Shown piece after piece: positions 25,834-35,441 of a DNA stretch of 64,000 bases. Both the position numbers and the translations under genes were made by a program. Location of the stretch: positions 124,001 to 188,000 of the forward strand of contig OZ245874.1 in NCBI GenBank assembly GCA_965229335.1. The letters run 5' to 3'. Each line of letters begins with the position of its first letter. Position 1 is the stretch's first letter. This DNA comes from JAFKFH01 sp017307375. Its GTDB lineage: Bacteria; Pseudomonadota; Alphaproteobacteria; Ferrovibrionales; Ferrovibrionaceae. Under the pieces are notes generated by a model. It had not been told where the DNA came from. It was given only the letters and a program-made list of their open reading frames with translations, and did no database searches.

Positions 25834-27612
25834 ATGGCTGCCGCCCTGTCATTTGCCGATGCCTTCGAGCAGGCCGCCGCCGACCATCGGGCCGGCCGGC
25901 TGGCCGAAGCCGAGCAGGTCTATCGCGCCCTGCTCGCCGCCGACCCCGCCCATCCCGACACCCATTTCAACCTGGGCCTGCTGGCCGTGCAGGCCGGCGC
26001 GCTGACCGGCGCCCTGCCCCATCTGCGCGCCGCGGCGGAAGCCGCGCGGTCGCGGCCGGCATTCTGGGCGCTCTACATCGCCACCGTCCACGAGCTCGGC
26101 CAGCACGACGCCGCGCGGATCCTGGCCGGACAGGCCCGCGCCCGCGGCATGGCCGATCAGGCGATCGACGACCTGGAATGCCTGATCGCGGCAAGCCTGG
26201 CAGCGAAGCTGCGCGATGCCGGCAGGCCGGCCGAAGCGGCCGCGGCCGCGCGCCGCGCCGCAGCCGTCGCCCCCGACCATGCCGGGCCGGCCGGCCTGCT
26301 GGCCGAGGTGGCGCTGGGCCGCGATCCGGCGCTGGCCGCCGCCTGGTATCGCCGCGCCCTGGCGATCGCGCCCGCGGCGCCGCGGCTTCACGACGGCCTC
26401 GGCGTGGCGCTGCTGCAGGCAGGCAGGCCTGACCAGGCCGCGCACCGGCACCGGCTGTCGATCGCGCTCGACCCCGGCCACCCGCATGGCTATGGCAACC
26501 TGTGCGGCGTGCTGGTCGGGGGCGGGCGCTTCGCCGACGCCATCCGCCACGGCCGGCGCAGCCTGACGCTGCAGCCCGATTTCGCCGACGGCGCGATCAA
26601 CCTGGGCTCGGCCCTGCTGCAGAACGGCAAGCCCGAGGCCGCCGCCGGGCTGCTGCGCGAGGCGCTGCGGCACGCGCCCGGCAATGCGTTGCTGCACGTC
26701 AATCTCGGCTGCGCCCTGCTGACCGCGGGCGACCTTTCCGGCGGCTGGCCCGAATACGACTGGCGCCGCCGCACCGCTGCCTATGGCGAGGCCTGGCGCG
26801 ATGACGGCGATGCCGGCCGGCCGGTCGGCCCGGGCGACCGGGTCGTCGTCCAGGCCGAGCAGGGCTTCGGCGACACGCTGCAATTCTGCCGCTACGTGCC
26901 GCTGCTGGCGGCGGGCGGCGCGCAGGTGACGGTGCTGGCGCCGCGGCCGCTGCTGCGGCTCTTGCGGCGCCTCGACGGTGCGGCCGAGGTCGTCGAGACC
27001 GATACCAGCGGCAGGCGCCGGATCCTGATGATGAGCCTGCCGCGCCTGTTCGGCACCACGCTCGAAACCATACCGGCGGTCATTCCCTATCTGTCGGCGC
27101 CGCCCGACGCCGTGCAGGACTGGTCCCGGCGCCTCGGCCGGCGCCGGGCCCTGCGGGTCGGCCTGGCCTGGGCCGGCAATCCGCGGCTGCCCGCGGATGC
27201 CCGCCGCTCGCTCGCCCCGGCCCTGCTGGAAGACCTGGCCGCCGTGCCGGGGATCGAGTTCTTCAGCCTGCAGAAGGACGCGACCGGCATGCCGGCGATG
27301 CCGGCCGGCCGTTTCACCGACCTGACCGCCGCGATCGGCGACTTCGCCGATACCGCGGCCCTGATCGCCAATCTCGATCTGGTGATCGCGGCGGACAGCG
27401 CGGTGACGCATCTTGCCGGCGCCGTCGGGCGGCCGGTCTGGCTGCTGAACCGGTTCGATACCGAGTGGCGGTGGCTTCAGCACCGCGCCGACAGCCCCTG
27501 GTACCCGACGATGCGGATCTTCCGCCAGCCGGACCCGGGGGACTGGCGCGGGGTGATCGCCGCCGTGCGCCAAGCCCTTTGTGACCTCGTGGAACGGAGC
27601 CAAGCCTCGTGA
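25834..27612 (+). CDS. TPR-repeat protein with C-terminal GT9/GT41-like domain
   Basis: Protein of 592 residues. About residues 1-315 are tetratricopeptide repeats (for example AEQVYRALLAADPAHPDTHFNLGLLA). The rest (about 325-592) is a glycosyltransferase-B-like domain with VQAEQGFGDTLQFCRYVPLL, RVGLAWAGNP and DLVIAADSAVTHLAGAVGRPVWLL, common in uncharacterised TPR glycosyltransferases. It sits 18 bases after cysD and overlaps cysNC by 4 bases (GTGA), so it is embedded in the sulfate activation operon. A link between glycosylation and sulfation is suggested by position only. Confidence 0.85.
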   Translation: MAAALSFADAFEQAAADHRAGRLAEAEQVYRALLAADPAHPDTHFNLGLLAVQAGALTGALPHLRAAAEAARSRPAFWALYIATVHELGQHDAARILAGQARARGMADQAIDDLECLIAASLAAKLRDAGRPAEAAAAARRAAAVAPDHAGPAGLLAEVALGRDPALAAAWYRRALAIAPAAPRLHDGLGVALLQAGRPDQAAHRHRLSIALDPGHPHGYGNLCGVLVGGGRFADAIRHGRRSLTLQPDFADGAINLGSALLQNGKPEAAAGLLREALRHAPGNALLHVNLGCALLTAGDLSGGWPEYDWRRRTAAYGEAWRDDGDAGRPVGPGDRVVVQAEQGFGDTLQFCRYVPLLAAGGAQVTVLAPRPLLRLLRRLDGAAEVVETDTSGRRRILMMSLPRLFGTTLETIPAVIPYLSAPPDAVQDWSRRLGRRRALRVGLAWAGNPRLPADARRSLAPALLEDLAAVPGIEFFSLQKDATGMPAMPAGRFTDLTAAIGDFADTAALIANLDLVIAADSAVTHLAGAVGRPVWLLNRFDTEWRWLQHRADSPWYPTMRIFRQPDPGDWRGVIAAVRQALCDLVERSQAS

Positions 27613-29477
27613 CCGATCAGCGCCCGCTGCGTGTCGTCATGGTCGGCCATGTCGACCATGGCAAGTCGACCGTCATCGGCCGACTGCTGCATGAGACCGG
27701 CTCGCTGCCGCCGGGCAAGCTCGACGCCGTGGCCGCCGCCTCCAGCCGGCGCGGCATGCCCTTCGAGTGGGCCTTCCTGCTCGACGCGCTGCAGCTCGAG
27801 CGCGACCAGGGCATCACCGTCGACGTCTCGGAGATCCGCCTGCGGGCGCCGGGCCGGCCGATCACCATCGTCGACGCGCCGGGCCATGTCGAATTCCTGC
27901 GCAACATGGTGACCGGGGCCGCCGCCGCCGATGCCGCGGTGCTGGTGATCGACGCCGCCGAAGGCGTGCGCGACCAGACGCGGCGCCATGCCGGGCTGCT
28001 GCCGCTGATCGGGCATCGCCAGGTCGTCGTCGCGGTCAACAAGGTCGACCTGATCGGCTTCTCGGCCGAACGCTTCGCCGCGCTGGAGGCCGAGCTGGCC
28101 ACGCTGCTGGCCGGGCTGAACCTCACCGCCCGCGCGGTGGTGCCGGTGGCGGCGCGCGACGGCGACAATCTCGTCGCCGCCTCGCCCCGGCTCGGCTGGT
28201 ATCGCGGTCCGACGCTGCTGCAGGCGCTGCAGGACTGGCCGGGCCCGCCGGCGGCGGAGGACCAGCCGCTGCGCCTGGCCATCCAGGACGTCTACAAGTT
28301 CGACGAGCGCCGGATCCTCGCCGGCCGCATCGAAAGCGGGCAACTGGCGGTGGGCGACACGCTGTGCTTCTCGCCGGGCGAGCGGCGTTCGCGCATCGCC
28401 TCGATCGAGGCCTGGCCGCCGGGCACCGCGCCGCAGGCGGCCGGGGCCGGCATGTCGGTCGGCATCACCCTGGCCGACCCGATCTTCGTCGAGCGCGGCG
28501 AGATCGCCAGCCACGAGGCCGACCTGCCGGTCTTGACCGACGTGTTCCACGGCCGGCTGTTCTGGCTGAAACCGGCGGCGCTGGGCCGCGGCGACCGCCT
28601 GACCCTTCGGCTCTGCACCCAGGAAACCGTGGCGGTGGTCGAGGAAATCCTCGCGGTGACCGACGCCGCGCGGCTCGAGGCGCTGGGCACCGGCGCCGTG
28701 CCGGCCAATGCGATCGCCGAGGTGGTGCTGCGCTGCCGCCGGGTGGTGGCGCTCGACGACGGGCGGCGGCTTCCCCGCACCGGCCGCTTCGTGCTGCTCG
28801 ACGACGACGGCGCGATCGCCGGCGGCGGCATCGCCAGCCCGGCCGGGCACGAGGATCTGCGCCGCCGCCTGGTGCGCAAGGCCGACAACCTGACCGAGGT
28901 GGCCTCGCATGTCGGCCGGCCGGAGCGGGCGCGGCGCAACGGCCATGCGGGCGGCGTGCTGTGGCTGACCGGCCTGTCGGGCTCGGGCAAGTCGACCCTG
29001 GCCGGCGAGCTGGAACGCCGGCTGTTCGACCGGGGCTGCCAGGTCTTCGTGCTGGACGGCGACAACCTGCGCTCAGGGCTGAACGCCGATCTCGGCTTCA
29101 GCCCGGAAGACCGGGCCGAGAACATCCGCCGCGCCGGGGCGGTGGCGGCATTGATGGCGCAGGCCGGCTTCATCTGCATCACCGCCTTCATCTCGCCCTA
29201 CCGCTCGGACCGCGCCCGCGCCCGCCAGGCCTGCGGCGAGGGTTTCCACGAGATCTACGTGCAGGCCGACCTCGCCACCTGCGAGGCCCGCGACCCCAAG
29301 GGCCTCTATGCCCGGGCGCGGGCCGGCAAGATCGCCGAGTTCACCGGCATCAGCGCGCCGTATGAGGCGCCCGAGGCGCCGGAACTGGTGGTGGATACGG
29401 CGGCTGTGTCGATCGAAGATGCTGTGGACCAACTCATCGCTTATGTCAGCGAGCGGGTCTTGCCCTTCTCTTCCTGA
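27609..29477 (+). CDS. cysNC: Bifunctional sulfate adenylyltransferase subunit 1 / APS kinase
   Basis: Protein of 622 residues. The GTPase part has GHVDHGKST (G1), the DAPGHVEF G3 motif and NKVD (G4), with beta-barrel domains to about residue 430. The APS kinase part (about 445-622) has the P-loop GLSGSGKSTLAGEL, LDGDNLRSGLN and FISPYRSDR. Together with CysD it converts sulfate to PAPS, the donor for sulfotransferases, as NodPQ does in rhizobia. The GTG start overlaps the preceding TGA. The last 25 or so codons use more A/T than the rest, just before the AT-rich island. Confidence 0.95.
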   Translation: MTDQRPLRVVMVGHVDHGKSTVIGRLLHETGSLPPGKLDAVAAASSRRGMPFEWAFLLDALQLERDQGITVDVSEIRLRAPGRPITIVDAPGHVEFLRNMVTGAAAADAAVLVIDAAEGVRDQTRRHAGLLPLIGHRQVVVAVNKVDLIGFSAERFAALEAELATLLAGLNLTARAVVPVAARDGDNLVAASPRLGWYRGPTLLQALQDWPGPPAAEDQPLRLAIQDVYKFDERRILAGRIESGQLAVGDTLCFSPGERRSRIASIEAWPPGTAPQAAGAGMSVGITLADPIFVERGEIASHEADLPVLTDVFHGRLFWLKPAALGRGDRLTLRLCTQETVAVVEEILAVTDAARLEALGTGAVPANAIAEVVLRCRRVVALDDGRRLPRTGRFVLLDDDGAIAGGGIASPAGHEDLRRRLVRKADNLTEVASHVGRPERARRNGHAGGVLWLTGLSGSGKSTLAGELERRLFDRGCQVFVLDGDNLRSGLNADLGFSPEDRAENIRRAGAVAALMAQAGFICITAFISPYRSDRARARQACGEGFHEIYVQADLATCEARDPKGLYARARAGKIAEFTGISAPYEAPEAPELVVDTAAVSIEDAVDQLIAYVSERVLPFSS

Positions 29478-29535
29478 AATCCACTTTGCGACCATCTCTT
29501 GATCGCGCTAGTCTAACCAGACCGGCACCTTCGGG

Positions 29536-30351
29536 ATGGAAGACATGGAGCTAATTGGCAAGCAAAAAAACTATGAGATGCTCAGATTCTCTTCTGAGGA
29601 AATTGGATACAGAAAAGATAAATTTGCATCATACTTTTCAGACGAAGGGCGAAATCACGAAGTTCATAATTCAGATTTATTATGTGAGACGAAGTTTTTT
29701 GCAGTGGCAGCCGTTGCGAGGGTGGGTGCTACACTTGTTTGTGACTTGCTGACGGAGTTTAATTTTGGAAAACCCTATGAGTGTTTTAATTTGCCAATCG
29801 ACACGGGCAGCTCGAACCCAATACCGTGGGTTAATTACCTGGAAAATATCGTAAGTACGGGACGCTCGGATTCGCTATATTTTGGAGCGAAAGTCGGCAT
29901 TTTTGATCTGATACCATTTCTGGATGGCACATACGCGTGGCCAGCCGGATTTTCCTCTTGGAAGTGAGTGTATATCACCCGCGGTAACGTGCTCGATCAA
30001 GCGATTTCACTCGAAATTGCCCGCCAAACGAACGAATGGAACTCGGCCCATGAAACCGGCGCCAGAATAAATGCCGAGTTCAATTCGAATGCAATAATTG
30101 ATTCAATAAACGTGATCGTTAATGACATGGCAAGGTGGGAGATATTTTTTGCCGTCAATAACATTAGCCCTCTTAGAATTAACTATGAAAAAATAGAAAA
30201 ATTTCCACTGAGTACAGTCGGTGGAATTATAGAGTTTGTGACCGGCGATGAAAAGTCGGCGACGGATAGCTTCAATACGGTGAGAAGGCAACGCGACAAT
30301 CTCAACAAAATATGGAAGAATAAGATTCTAGAAGAAATATCGTGTGGCTAA
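29536..30351 (+). pseudogene. Stf0-type sulfotransferase interrupted by an in-frame TGA
   Basis: Two open frames, 29536-29967 and 29968-30351, lie in the same reading frame and are separated only by a TGA at 29965-29967. Read through, they make about 270 residues, the normal length of an Stf0-type sulfotransferase. The first half has the PAPS-binding region FAVAAVARVGATLVCDLL and KPYECFN; the second half has YITRGNVLDQAISLEIARQTNEW and PLRINYEKIEKFP, matching the family's C-terminal half. The PAPS loop is itself divergent from the usual RSGST. The TGA stands where families have a residue just before the strand VYITR. It lies 58 bases after cysNC, which supplies PAPS. Probably a recent nonsense mutation. 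Confidence 0.72.
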
Positions 30352-30375
30352 TCAGAAAGAGGGAGGGTTGATTAC

Positions 30376-33300
30376 ATGAAAGAGTTAATTTCTGATACAA
30401 CTGTTTTTGTCATATATAGTGGAGAACAAACCTATCAAGAATGCCTGCAGGCGCTAGCAAATCAAGACTGTGATTTTTTAATAAAAAAGATAGAAAATAT
30501 TACGCCTATGGATCGTGCTTTTCAACAAATGATAGATCAGTGCGATACTGAGTTTTACGTTCAAGTCGATGCCGACATGATTCTCTACCCGCATTCTATT
30601 AGGTTGATGCGGAAATCGTTCGAAGCAATGTCATTTATTTCGTCTTTCGATCAGTCTGCTCAACCATCTTCAAACATCGCTATGCTGTTCTTTCCGTTGA
30701 TGGATGCTCACTTAGAGCGTCAGATAATTGGCGTCAAGATATACAGAAAATCTATTCTGGAAAATTTTCCTTATGAGTCTGGATATTCTTGCGAAGTTAC
30801 TCAATTGGATCGTATGAGAGCAGAAGGTTTTCATATTTCCTATCAGGACAATATCCTCGGCAGACATGGTACCGAATGGACTCCCCTTTCCGTTTTCGAA
30901 AGATACAAAAGGCTTTATTTCAAGAGCCAAAAATTCTCAAGCAGTGGGCATGATTATTCATGGATGAACCCTTATCCTCGGATCTTCGCTGAGAATTATA
31001 GGCGACACGGAAAGGCGATCGACCTTTTCGCTTTCGCTGGCGCTGTGGCGGGAATGGCGTCGGGTCAGCAATCTGAGAATATCGAACGGGATGCAAGTGC
31101 TCCGGATGTCACTGGCCGGATGCTCACAACGTTGCTGTTACCCCACACCGAAATGGCGGGCCGCACAGCTCGCCCTGTAAGAGCGTCGGTCAACCCCCAT
31201 GTCATGCCCGTGCCAGCCCGCAACGCAGGGCGCCGCGGTGCCGCCAACATTGTGTTGGTGACCGACGAATTCCCAGGGCTCGGTTCCTACGGTGGAATCG
31301 GTCGCGCAATGCACTTGCTCTCCCAGGAACTTTCCCGGGAAGGACATAACGTAACCATTCTATTCCTGACCCAGGACCACGTTGTCGATGAGAATCCACC
31401 AAGAGAATATAGAGTTCGTATTGAACAAGTTGTTGTCGAGGTCCGCCCTGGAACGAACCGAAAAGCCGCGGTGAGCTGGGCGGCAATGACTTGGCTAAGG
31501 AAAAGAAATTTCGATTTTATTCATTTTTCAGATTACAATGGAATAGGATATTATTCTTTAAAAGCCAAGAAGCAGGGATTGCTATTTTCGGATAGCGATA
31601 TTATTGTTCAGTGTCACGGCCCAAGCAAATTTCTAAGGCCGTTTCAAGTTAATGACGAACAAGATATTTCTTATTTGTCTTTCATCGACGTTCTTGAGAA
31701 ACGTAGCGTCGAACTGGCCGATATTGTGGTATCGCCCACTCGATTTCTTATCGATTGGATGGCGGGAGAGGGCTACGTACTGCCTCATCAAACTTTCATA
31801 TTACAAAATGTACCAAGCCTAAGTAGTTTTGAAAATAATGATGAAATCATATCAACAAAGCCAGATGAGATCATTTTTTTTGGCAAACAAATAGACCTCA
31901 AAGGTGTTGAATTATTTTGCGACGCAATGGACTTATTGGAGTTCTCCGGACACGAGCGAATAACATTTATCGGCCGAAGCGGCATAATATGCAGCGAAGA
32001 CTCATACGGATACATAATTTATCGTAGCCGAGCCTGGAAGGCGCGCCTGTCATTGTTCGACAAGGTAAACTCTGACGAGTTCATTATCTATGCATCATCG
32101 CGTAAATGCGTGGTTGTTATACCTTCACTCATCGAGAATGCTCCATATGCGGTTGTGGAATGCCTGCATGCGGGAATCCCTGTTGTTGCGTCCGACGTCG
32201 GCGGCGTGAGAGAACTGCTTCACGTCGAAGATGCGGATCAGGTTCTTTTTAAGCCGGCGGCAGTCGATCTTGCCGGTAAAATCAAAACCATCCTCGCCAA
32301 CGGCATAGCCCCTGCACGGCCAAGGCAGACCCCGACCAGCATTGTCGACGGCTGGTTGGCATTGCATCAGGGCATAAGACAGCGCACCCCAAGCCAGCTG
32401 CAGGCAGCCCTAAATGACTCTCGTGTTACCGTCTGCATAACACACAAGAACCGTCCAGCCTTAGCGCGCGAAGCCGTCGAAAGCTGCATGCGGCAATCAT
32501 ACTCCGCGTTATGCGTGATTGTCGTCGATGACCGAAGTGAGTTGGAAAACCGACGTTTGCTGGACGAGGCGTTATCAGAGTTTCCGAGAGATTTTATTAC
32601 GATCGTAGATGGCGATGGCGGCGGACTTTCTGCTGCTCGAAATATCGGTTCCGCCGCAGCAAATTCCGAAATTATCGTCTTTTTGGACGACGATGATTAT
32701 CTATTGCCCAATGCCATTGAAAGAATGCTTAGAGTCATGCAGACCACGGGCAGCGATTTCGTTACCTGTGGGTACCGTCGTTTTCGCGCGAACGAGTTCG
32801 ACGATGTTTTCGCAGATAGCGAGAGGAACGACTATCTGGGGCTTGGCCAGGAGATAACGGCTGGCCTTATCAACAACGTGTTTGGCCCCGCTATGTGCAT
32901 GACAACCAAGACGGCTCTGGAGATCCTCGGGGGATACTCGCGTAAGGTATCGCTATACGAGGACTGGGACATATATCTCAGAGCCTCGCATATCGGACTC
33001 CGGCTCGAGCACATTGCTGAGGCGCTGTTTCTATACCGCGACACGGCCGCTTCGATGTCGAAAACCGGCAATCACCTAACGAACCATGCGCGGATTCTTC
33101 TGTCAGCACTCGAAAACAGCGCATCCGCAGAGATCTTGTCAATTTTTTCTAGCGCGATTCTGAATATAACTACGAAATCCGAGCGCATCCGCCGCTGGAG
33201 TGCAATTGATATTCGGGAAAAGAGTGATCTCTTTCATACCCTAAATAGGAATATAGCGGCCACTGAGCGACAAAAAATAATATGCGACCTACTCGAAAGT

Positions 33301-33930
33301 TTTGGTCGACCTGAGACCGCTTTTGAATACGCTCACTACAGCATCGAGAAAGGACGGCTGGCGTCCCAGTATCCCGTGGCACCAGGCGGTGGGAGGAGGT
33401 TTGCTCAGGTGAGCGTGCTCGAGAACATCGATGCGCTCCACCGTCAGGCCGATATGCCGTATGTGGAGGTGCCTGACCAAGTCAGAAGACTCATTCAAAA
33501 CATCATAGGGGACCTTGGTGCCTCCGATCCTGCCATGAGATTGCTCGCAATGAAGTTGGCCAGATCGGCGATCGCCGGCGGACATCACAAGGAGGCATTA
33601 GGCATCCTTTTAACGGTATCGAGTTACCAGATAGATTCGGCATCGGCAACCGGTCTCGCACTTTGCTTTGACAGGCTGGGTGATGTTGAATTGGCCGCCT
33701 CCTATCGTGACAAGGCGGATTTGCTTAGAAGCACCGTAGAAGAACAAGTGTACCTTGCGAAGTATGATGACGTTCGGAAAGCCATCGAGAACGGTAGTTT
33801 TCGCACCGGCCTTGATCACTATCTGAATTATGGCCGAAAGGAAGGTCGGATTTGGGATTATTTTGGTTTTTGGCAGGATTTCCAAGAAGATATCAACGCT
33901 GGCAACAATATTCGGGATAGCTCGGCGTGA
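30376..33930 (+). CDS. Multi-domain glycosyltransferase with three transferase-like domains
   Basis: Protein of 1184 residues. Residues 1 to about 235 look like a GT-A domain (MDRAFQQMIDQCDTEFYVQ, then VDADMILYPHSIR). About 291-670 is a GT-B (GT4) domain (VTDEFPGLGSYGGIGRAMHL; donor site AVVECLHAGIPVVASDVGGVREL). About 685-920 is a GT2 domain (VTVCITHKNRPALAREAVES, VVDDRS, FLDDDDYLLPN, YEDWDIYLRAS). The tail to the end has helical repeats and a DHYLNYGRKEGRIW motif common in large bacterial glycosyltransferases. Follows GAGGGAGGG. It may add several sugars in sequence. AT-rich, unlike the flanking chromosome. Confidence 0.85.
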   Translation: MKELISDTTVFVIYSGEQTYQECLQALANQDCDFLIKKIENITPMDRAFQQMIDQCDTEFYVQVDADMILYPHSIRLMRKSFEAMSFISSFDQSAQPSSNIAMLFFPLMDAHLERQIIGVKIYRKSILENFPYESGYSCEVTQLDRMRAEGFHISYQDNILGRHGTEWTPLSVFERYKRLYFKSQKFSSSGHDYSWMNPYPRIFAENYRRHGKAIDLFAFAGAVAGMASGQQSENIERDASAPDVTGRMLTTLLLPHTEMAGRTARPVRASVNPHVMPVPARNAGRRGAANIVLVTDEFPGLGSYGGIGRAMHLLSQELSREGHNVTILFLTQDHVVDENPPREYRVRIEQVVVEVRPGTNRKAAVSWAAMTWLRKRNFDFIHFSDYNGIGYYSLKAKKQGLLFSDSDIIVQCHGPSKFLRPFQVNDEQDISYLSFIDVLEKRSVELADIVVSPTRFLIDWMAGEGYVLPHQTFILQNVPSLSSFENNDEIISTKPDEIIFFGKQIDLKGVELFCDAMDLLEFSGHERITFIGRSGIICSEDSYGYIIYRSRAWKARLSLFDKVNSDEFIIYASSRKCVVVIPSLIENAPYAVVECLHAGIPVVASDVGGVRELLHVEDADQVLFKPAAVDLAGKIKTILANGIAPARPRQTPTSIVDGWLALHQGIRQRTPSQLQAALNDSRVTVCITHKNRPALAREAVESCMRQSYSALCVIVVDDRSELENRRLLDEALSEFPRDFITIVDGDGGGLSAARNIGSAAANSEIIVFLDDDDYLLPNAIERMLRVMQTTGSDFVTCGYRRFRANEFDDVFADSERNDYLGLGQEITAGLINNVFGPAMCMTTKTALEILGGYSRKVSLYEDWDIYLRASHIGLRLEHIAEALFLYRDTAASMSKTGNHLTNHARILLSALENSASAEILSIFSSAILNITTKSERIRRWSAIDIREKSDLFHTLNRNIAATERQKIICDLLESFGRPETAFEYAHYSIEKGRLASQYPVAPGGGRRFAQVSVLENIDALHRQADMPYVEVPDQVRRLIQNIIGDLGASDPAMRLLAMKLARSAIAGGHHKEALGILLTVSSYQIDSASATGLALCFDRLGDVELAASYRDKADLLRSTVEEQVYLAKYDDVRKAIENGSFRTGLDHYLNYGRKEGRIWDYFGFWQDFQEDINAGNNIRDSSA

Positions 33931-34013
33931 GATAAGGTAGAAATGCGTCCGGCGAACCTCTTCTCGGGAATCCCGGGTTTTTCGGCGGTCAGGCGCTGTG
34001 AGGGAATAGAGAA

Positions 34014-35021
34014 ATGCGCCCACGATTTGCTGTCTGTAGTTTTACCAATCGTTCGCTAAGGCATTGGTTGCCATTTTTCGAGAGCCTTGCCAGGGACGTT
34101 GGGGAAGTAGTTCTATGCTCGTTTCCCAGGTCGACCGATCCAGACCGGATCGATGCTTGCGTGTTTCCATTTGAGGTCGCGTACAGTCGGGCGATTGATC
34201 GCCAGCTTCGTCCGATTGACATCAGCTTGAGCCATTTCTGGGACGAATTTGCCTCGGCGGTCCGGCGCGCTAAACCTACACACGTCTTCTGCTGCACGGC
34301 ACACGCCGGCCCCGAACGGTACCTGAGAGGCAATCTTTGGCGTCGAGGTCTGTTTCCGAAGGTGATCGGCCTCCAGCACGGCTTTCACCAGTGGTGGGAA
34401 GGCTACAATCTCCACTGGGATTTCGATTATTTTGGCACTTTCGGCGACCGCTACCTTCGTTACTTCAACGATGAAAACAAGGACAAACTCTTACCATTGG
34501 GGCTGCCAGCGCTCGATCTTGTTCCAGAATGCTCGAGCGCTGCACCTGGTGCCCCCATCTTGTTCGCCGCCCAGTCCGAACCGGACATTCTTCAAATGGC
34601 CACCTTCCTGACGGAACTGGGGGATCGTAGAAATCAGGAGATCCTAGTGCGGCCGCACCCGGAGCTGCTGCACGCCTTCGAACCCCTGAGAGGAAAGTTT
34701 CAATTCGCCGAAGAAGGGACGTTGGATGCGTGGCTCCATAGAATTTCGATGATGATTTCCACAGGAAGTACTGCAGTACTGCATGCCCTCGCGGCGAATA
34801 AAATTACATTGGTTCTGCCTGTGCAGTCAGGTCCGCTTTATTCGGAACTGGGAATCGTCCTGGATGACATCTCGACGGACTCGGCGGAGAAAGTCATCGC
34901 CGCGCAAGAAGCGGGAAACTTCGGTATAAGACGCGCTGAATTCCTTATTTCCGCTACCGGGTCCGACAAGTCGACCCGCACGAACCGCGCTTTGAACATA
35001 TTTTGCGAAAAGCTCATTTGA
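34014..35021 (+). CDS. GT-B-like protein, possible glycosyl- or polyol-phosphate transferase
   Basis: Protein of 335 residues with a two-lobe GT-B look. The N-lobe has LRHWLPFFESLARDVGEVVL; the middle has KVIGLQHGFHQWWEG, similar to the GxQHG motif of CDP-glycerol and capsule transferases; the C-lobe has STGSTAVLHALAANKITLVLP, the donor-binding region. The family is not firmly identified. It follows the large glycosyltransferase by 83 bases and is convergent with the SPASM gene. Its base composition is intermediate between island and chromosome. Confidence 0.6.
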   Translation: MRPRFAVCSFTNRSLRHWLPFFESLARDVGEVVLCSFPRSTDPDRIDACVFPFEVAYSRAIDRQLRPIDISLSHFWDEFASAVRRAKPTHVFCCTAHAGPERYLRGNLWRRGLFPKVIGLQHGFHQWWEGYNLHWDFDYFGTFGDRYLRYFNDENKDKLLPLGLPALDLVPECSSAAPGAPILFAAQSEPDILQMATFLTELGDRRNQEILVRPHPELLHAFEPLRGKFQFAEEGTLDAWLHRISMMISTGSTAVLHALAANKITLVLPVQSGPLYSELGIVLDDISTDSAEKVIAAQEAGNFGIRRAEFLISATGSDKSTRTNRALNIFCEKLI

Positions 35022-35033
35022 TTGCGCGAATAA

Positions 35034-35441
35034 CTACTTCGGAACAGATAAAACAGTCAATCCCCCTTCTTTACAGTGCTTTTCATAAATTTCATATCGA
35101 TGATCATTTTTTCTAATGTACTCCAAAACCGTTTCATCTTTTGTTTGGTTATAAATTATAATCGCCACATGGAATTGCAGAACCCACGCCGGGCCAAGCC
35201 CGGTGTACTCGCAAAGTTCGCAGTAAGGCGGTAGATCTTCTCCGCTCAGAAGCGCGCGCCTGATTGTCTTGTATTTTTCTGAATTCCAGACATTGCCTAG
35301 GCCATCGTCGATATGGCCCATGATCGTTTCGTCACTATAAGCATACGCGCTGGCGGCGGAACACAGCCGGAGATATCCATCCGGTTCGAAACAAGGATGA
35401 CGAAAAGGAATGATACACAGTCGTGTAATTTTCTCGGTCAT
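35034..35441 (-). CDS. Stand-alone SPASM domain (second half of a split radical SAM enzyme)
   Basis: Protein of 135 residues carrying the auxiliary-cluster domain normally fused to a radical SAM core: Cys9, Cys17 and Cys27 in TRLCIIPFRHPC and GYLRLCSAA, GNVWNSEKYKTIRRALLSG, and Cys74/Cys77 in YCELCEYTG. Its ATG overlaps the TGA of the upstream radical SAM frame (ATGA). Together the two total 399 residues, the usual size of a single radical SAM/SPASM enzyme. It is either a natural two-subunit arrangement or a frameshifted gene. Confidence 0.7.
   Translation of the reverse strand: MTEKITRLCIIPFRHPCFEPDGYLRLCSAASAYAYSDETIMGHIDDGLGNVWNSEKYKTIRRALLSGEDLPPYCELCEYTGLGPAWVLQFHVAIIIYNQTKDETVLEYIRKNDHRYEIYEKHCKEGGLTVLSVPK

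Noticed and set aside
25021..29477. Ordinary cysteine-assimilation operon
   Set aside because: Without cysH, cysI or cysG, and with a TPR-glycosyltransferase inside the operon and a sulfotransferase after it, a pure assimilation role is less likely, though it cannot be excluded from this window.
29965..29967. TGA as a selenocysteine codon in the sulfotransferase
   Set aside because: No known selenoprotein is Stf0-like, no SECIS-like hairpin was seen just downstream, and the residue is not catalytic in the family; a nonsense mutation is simpler.
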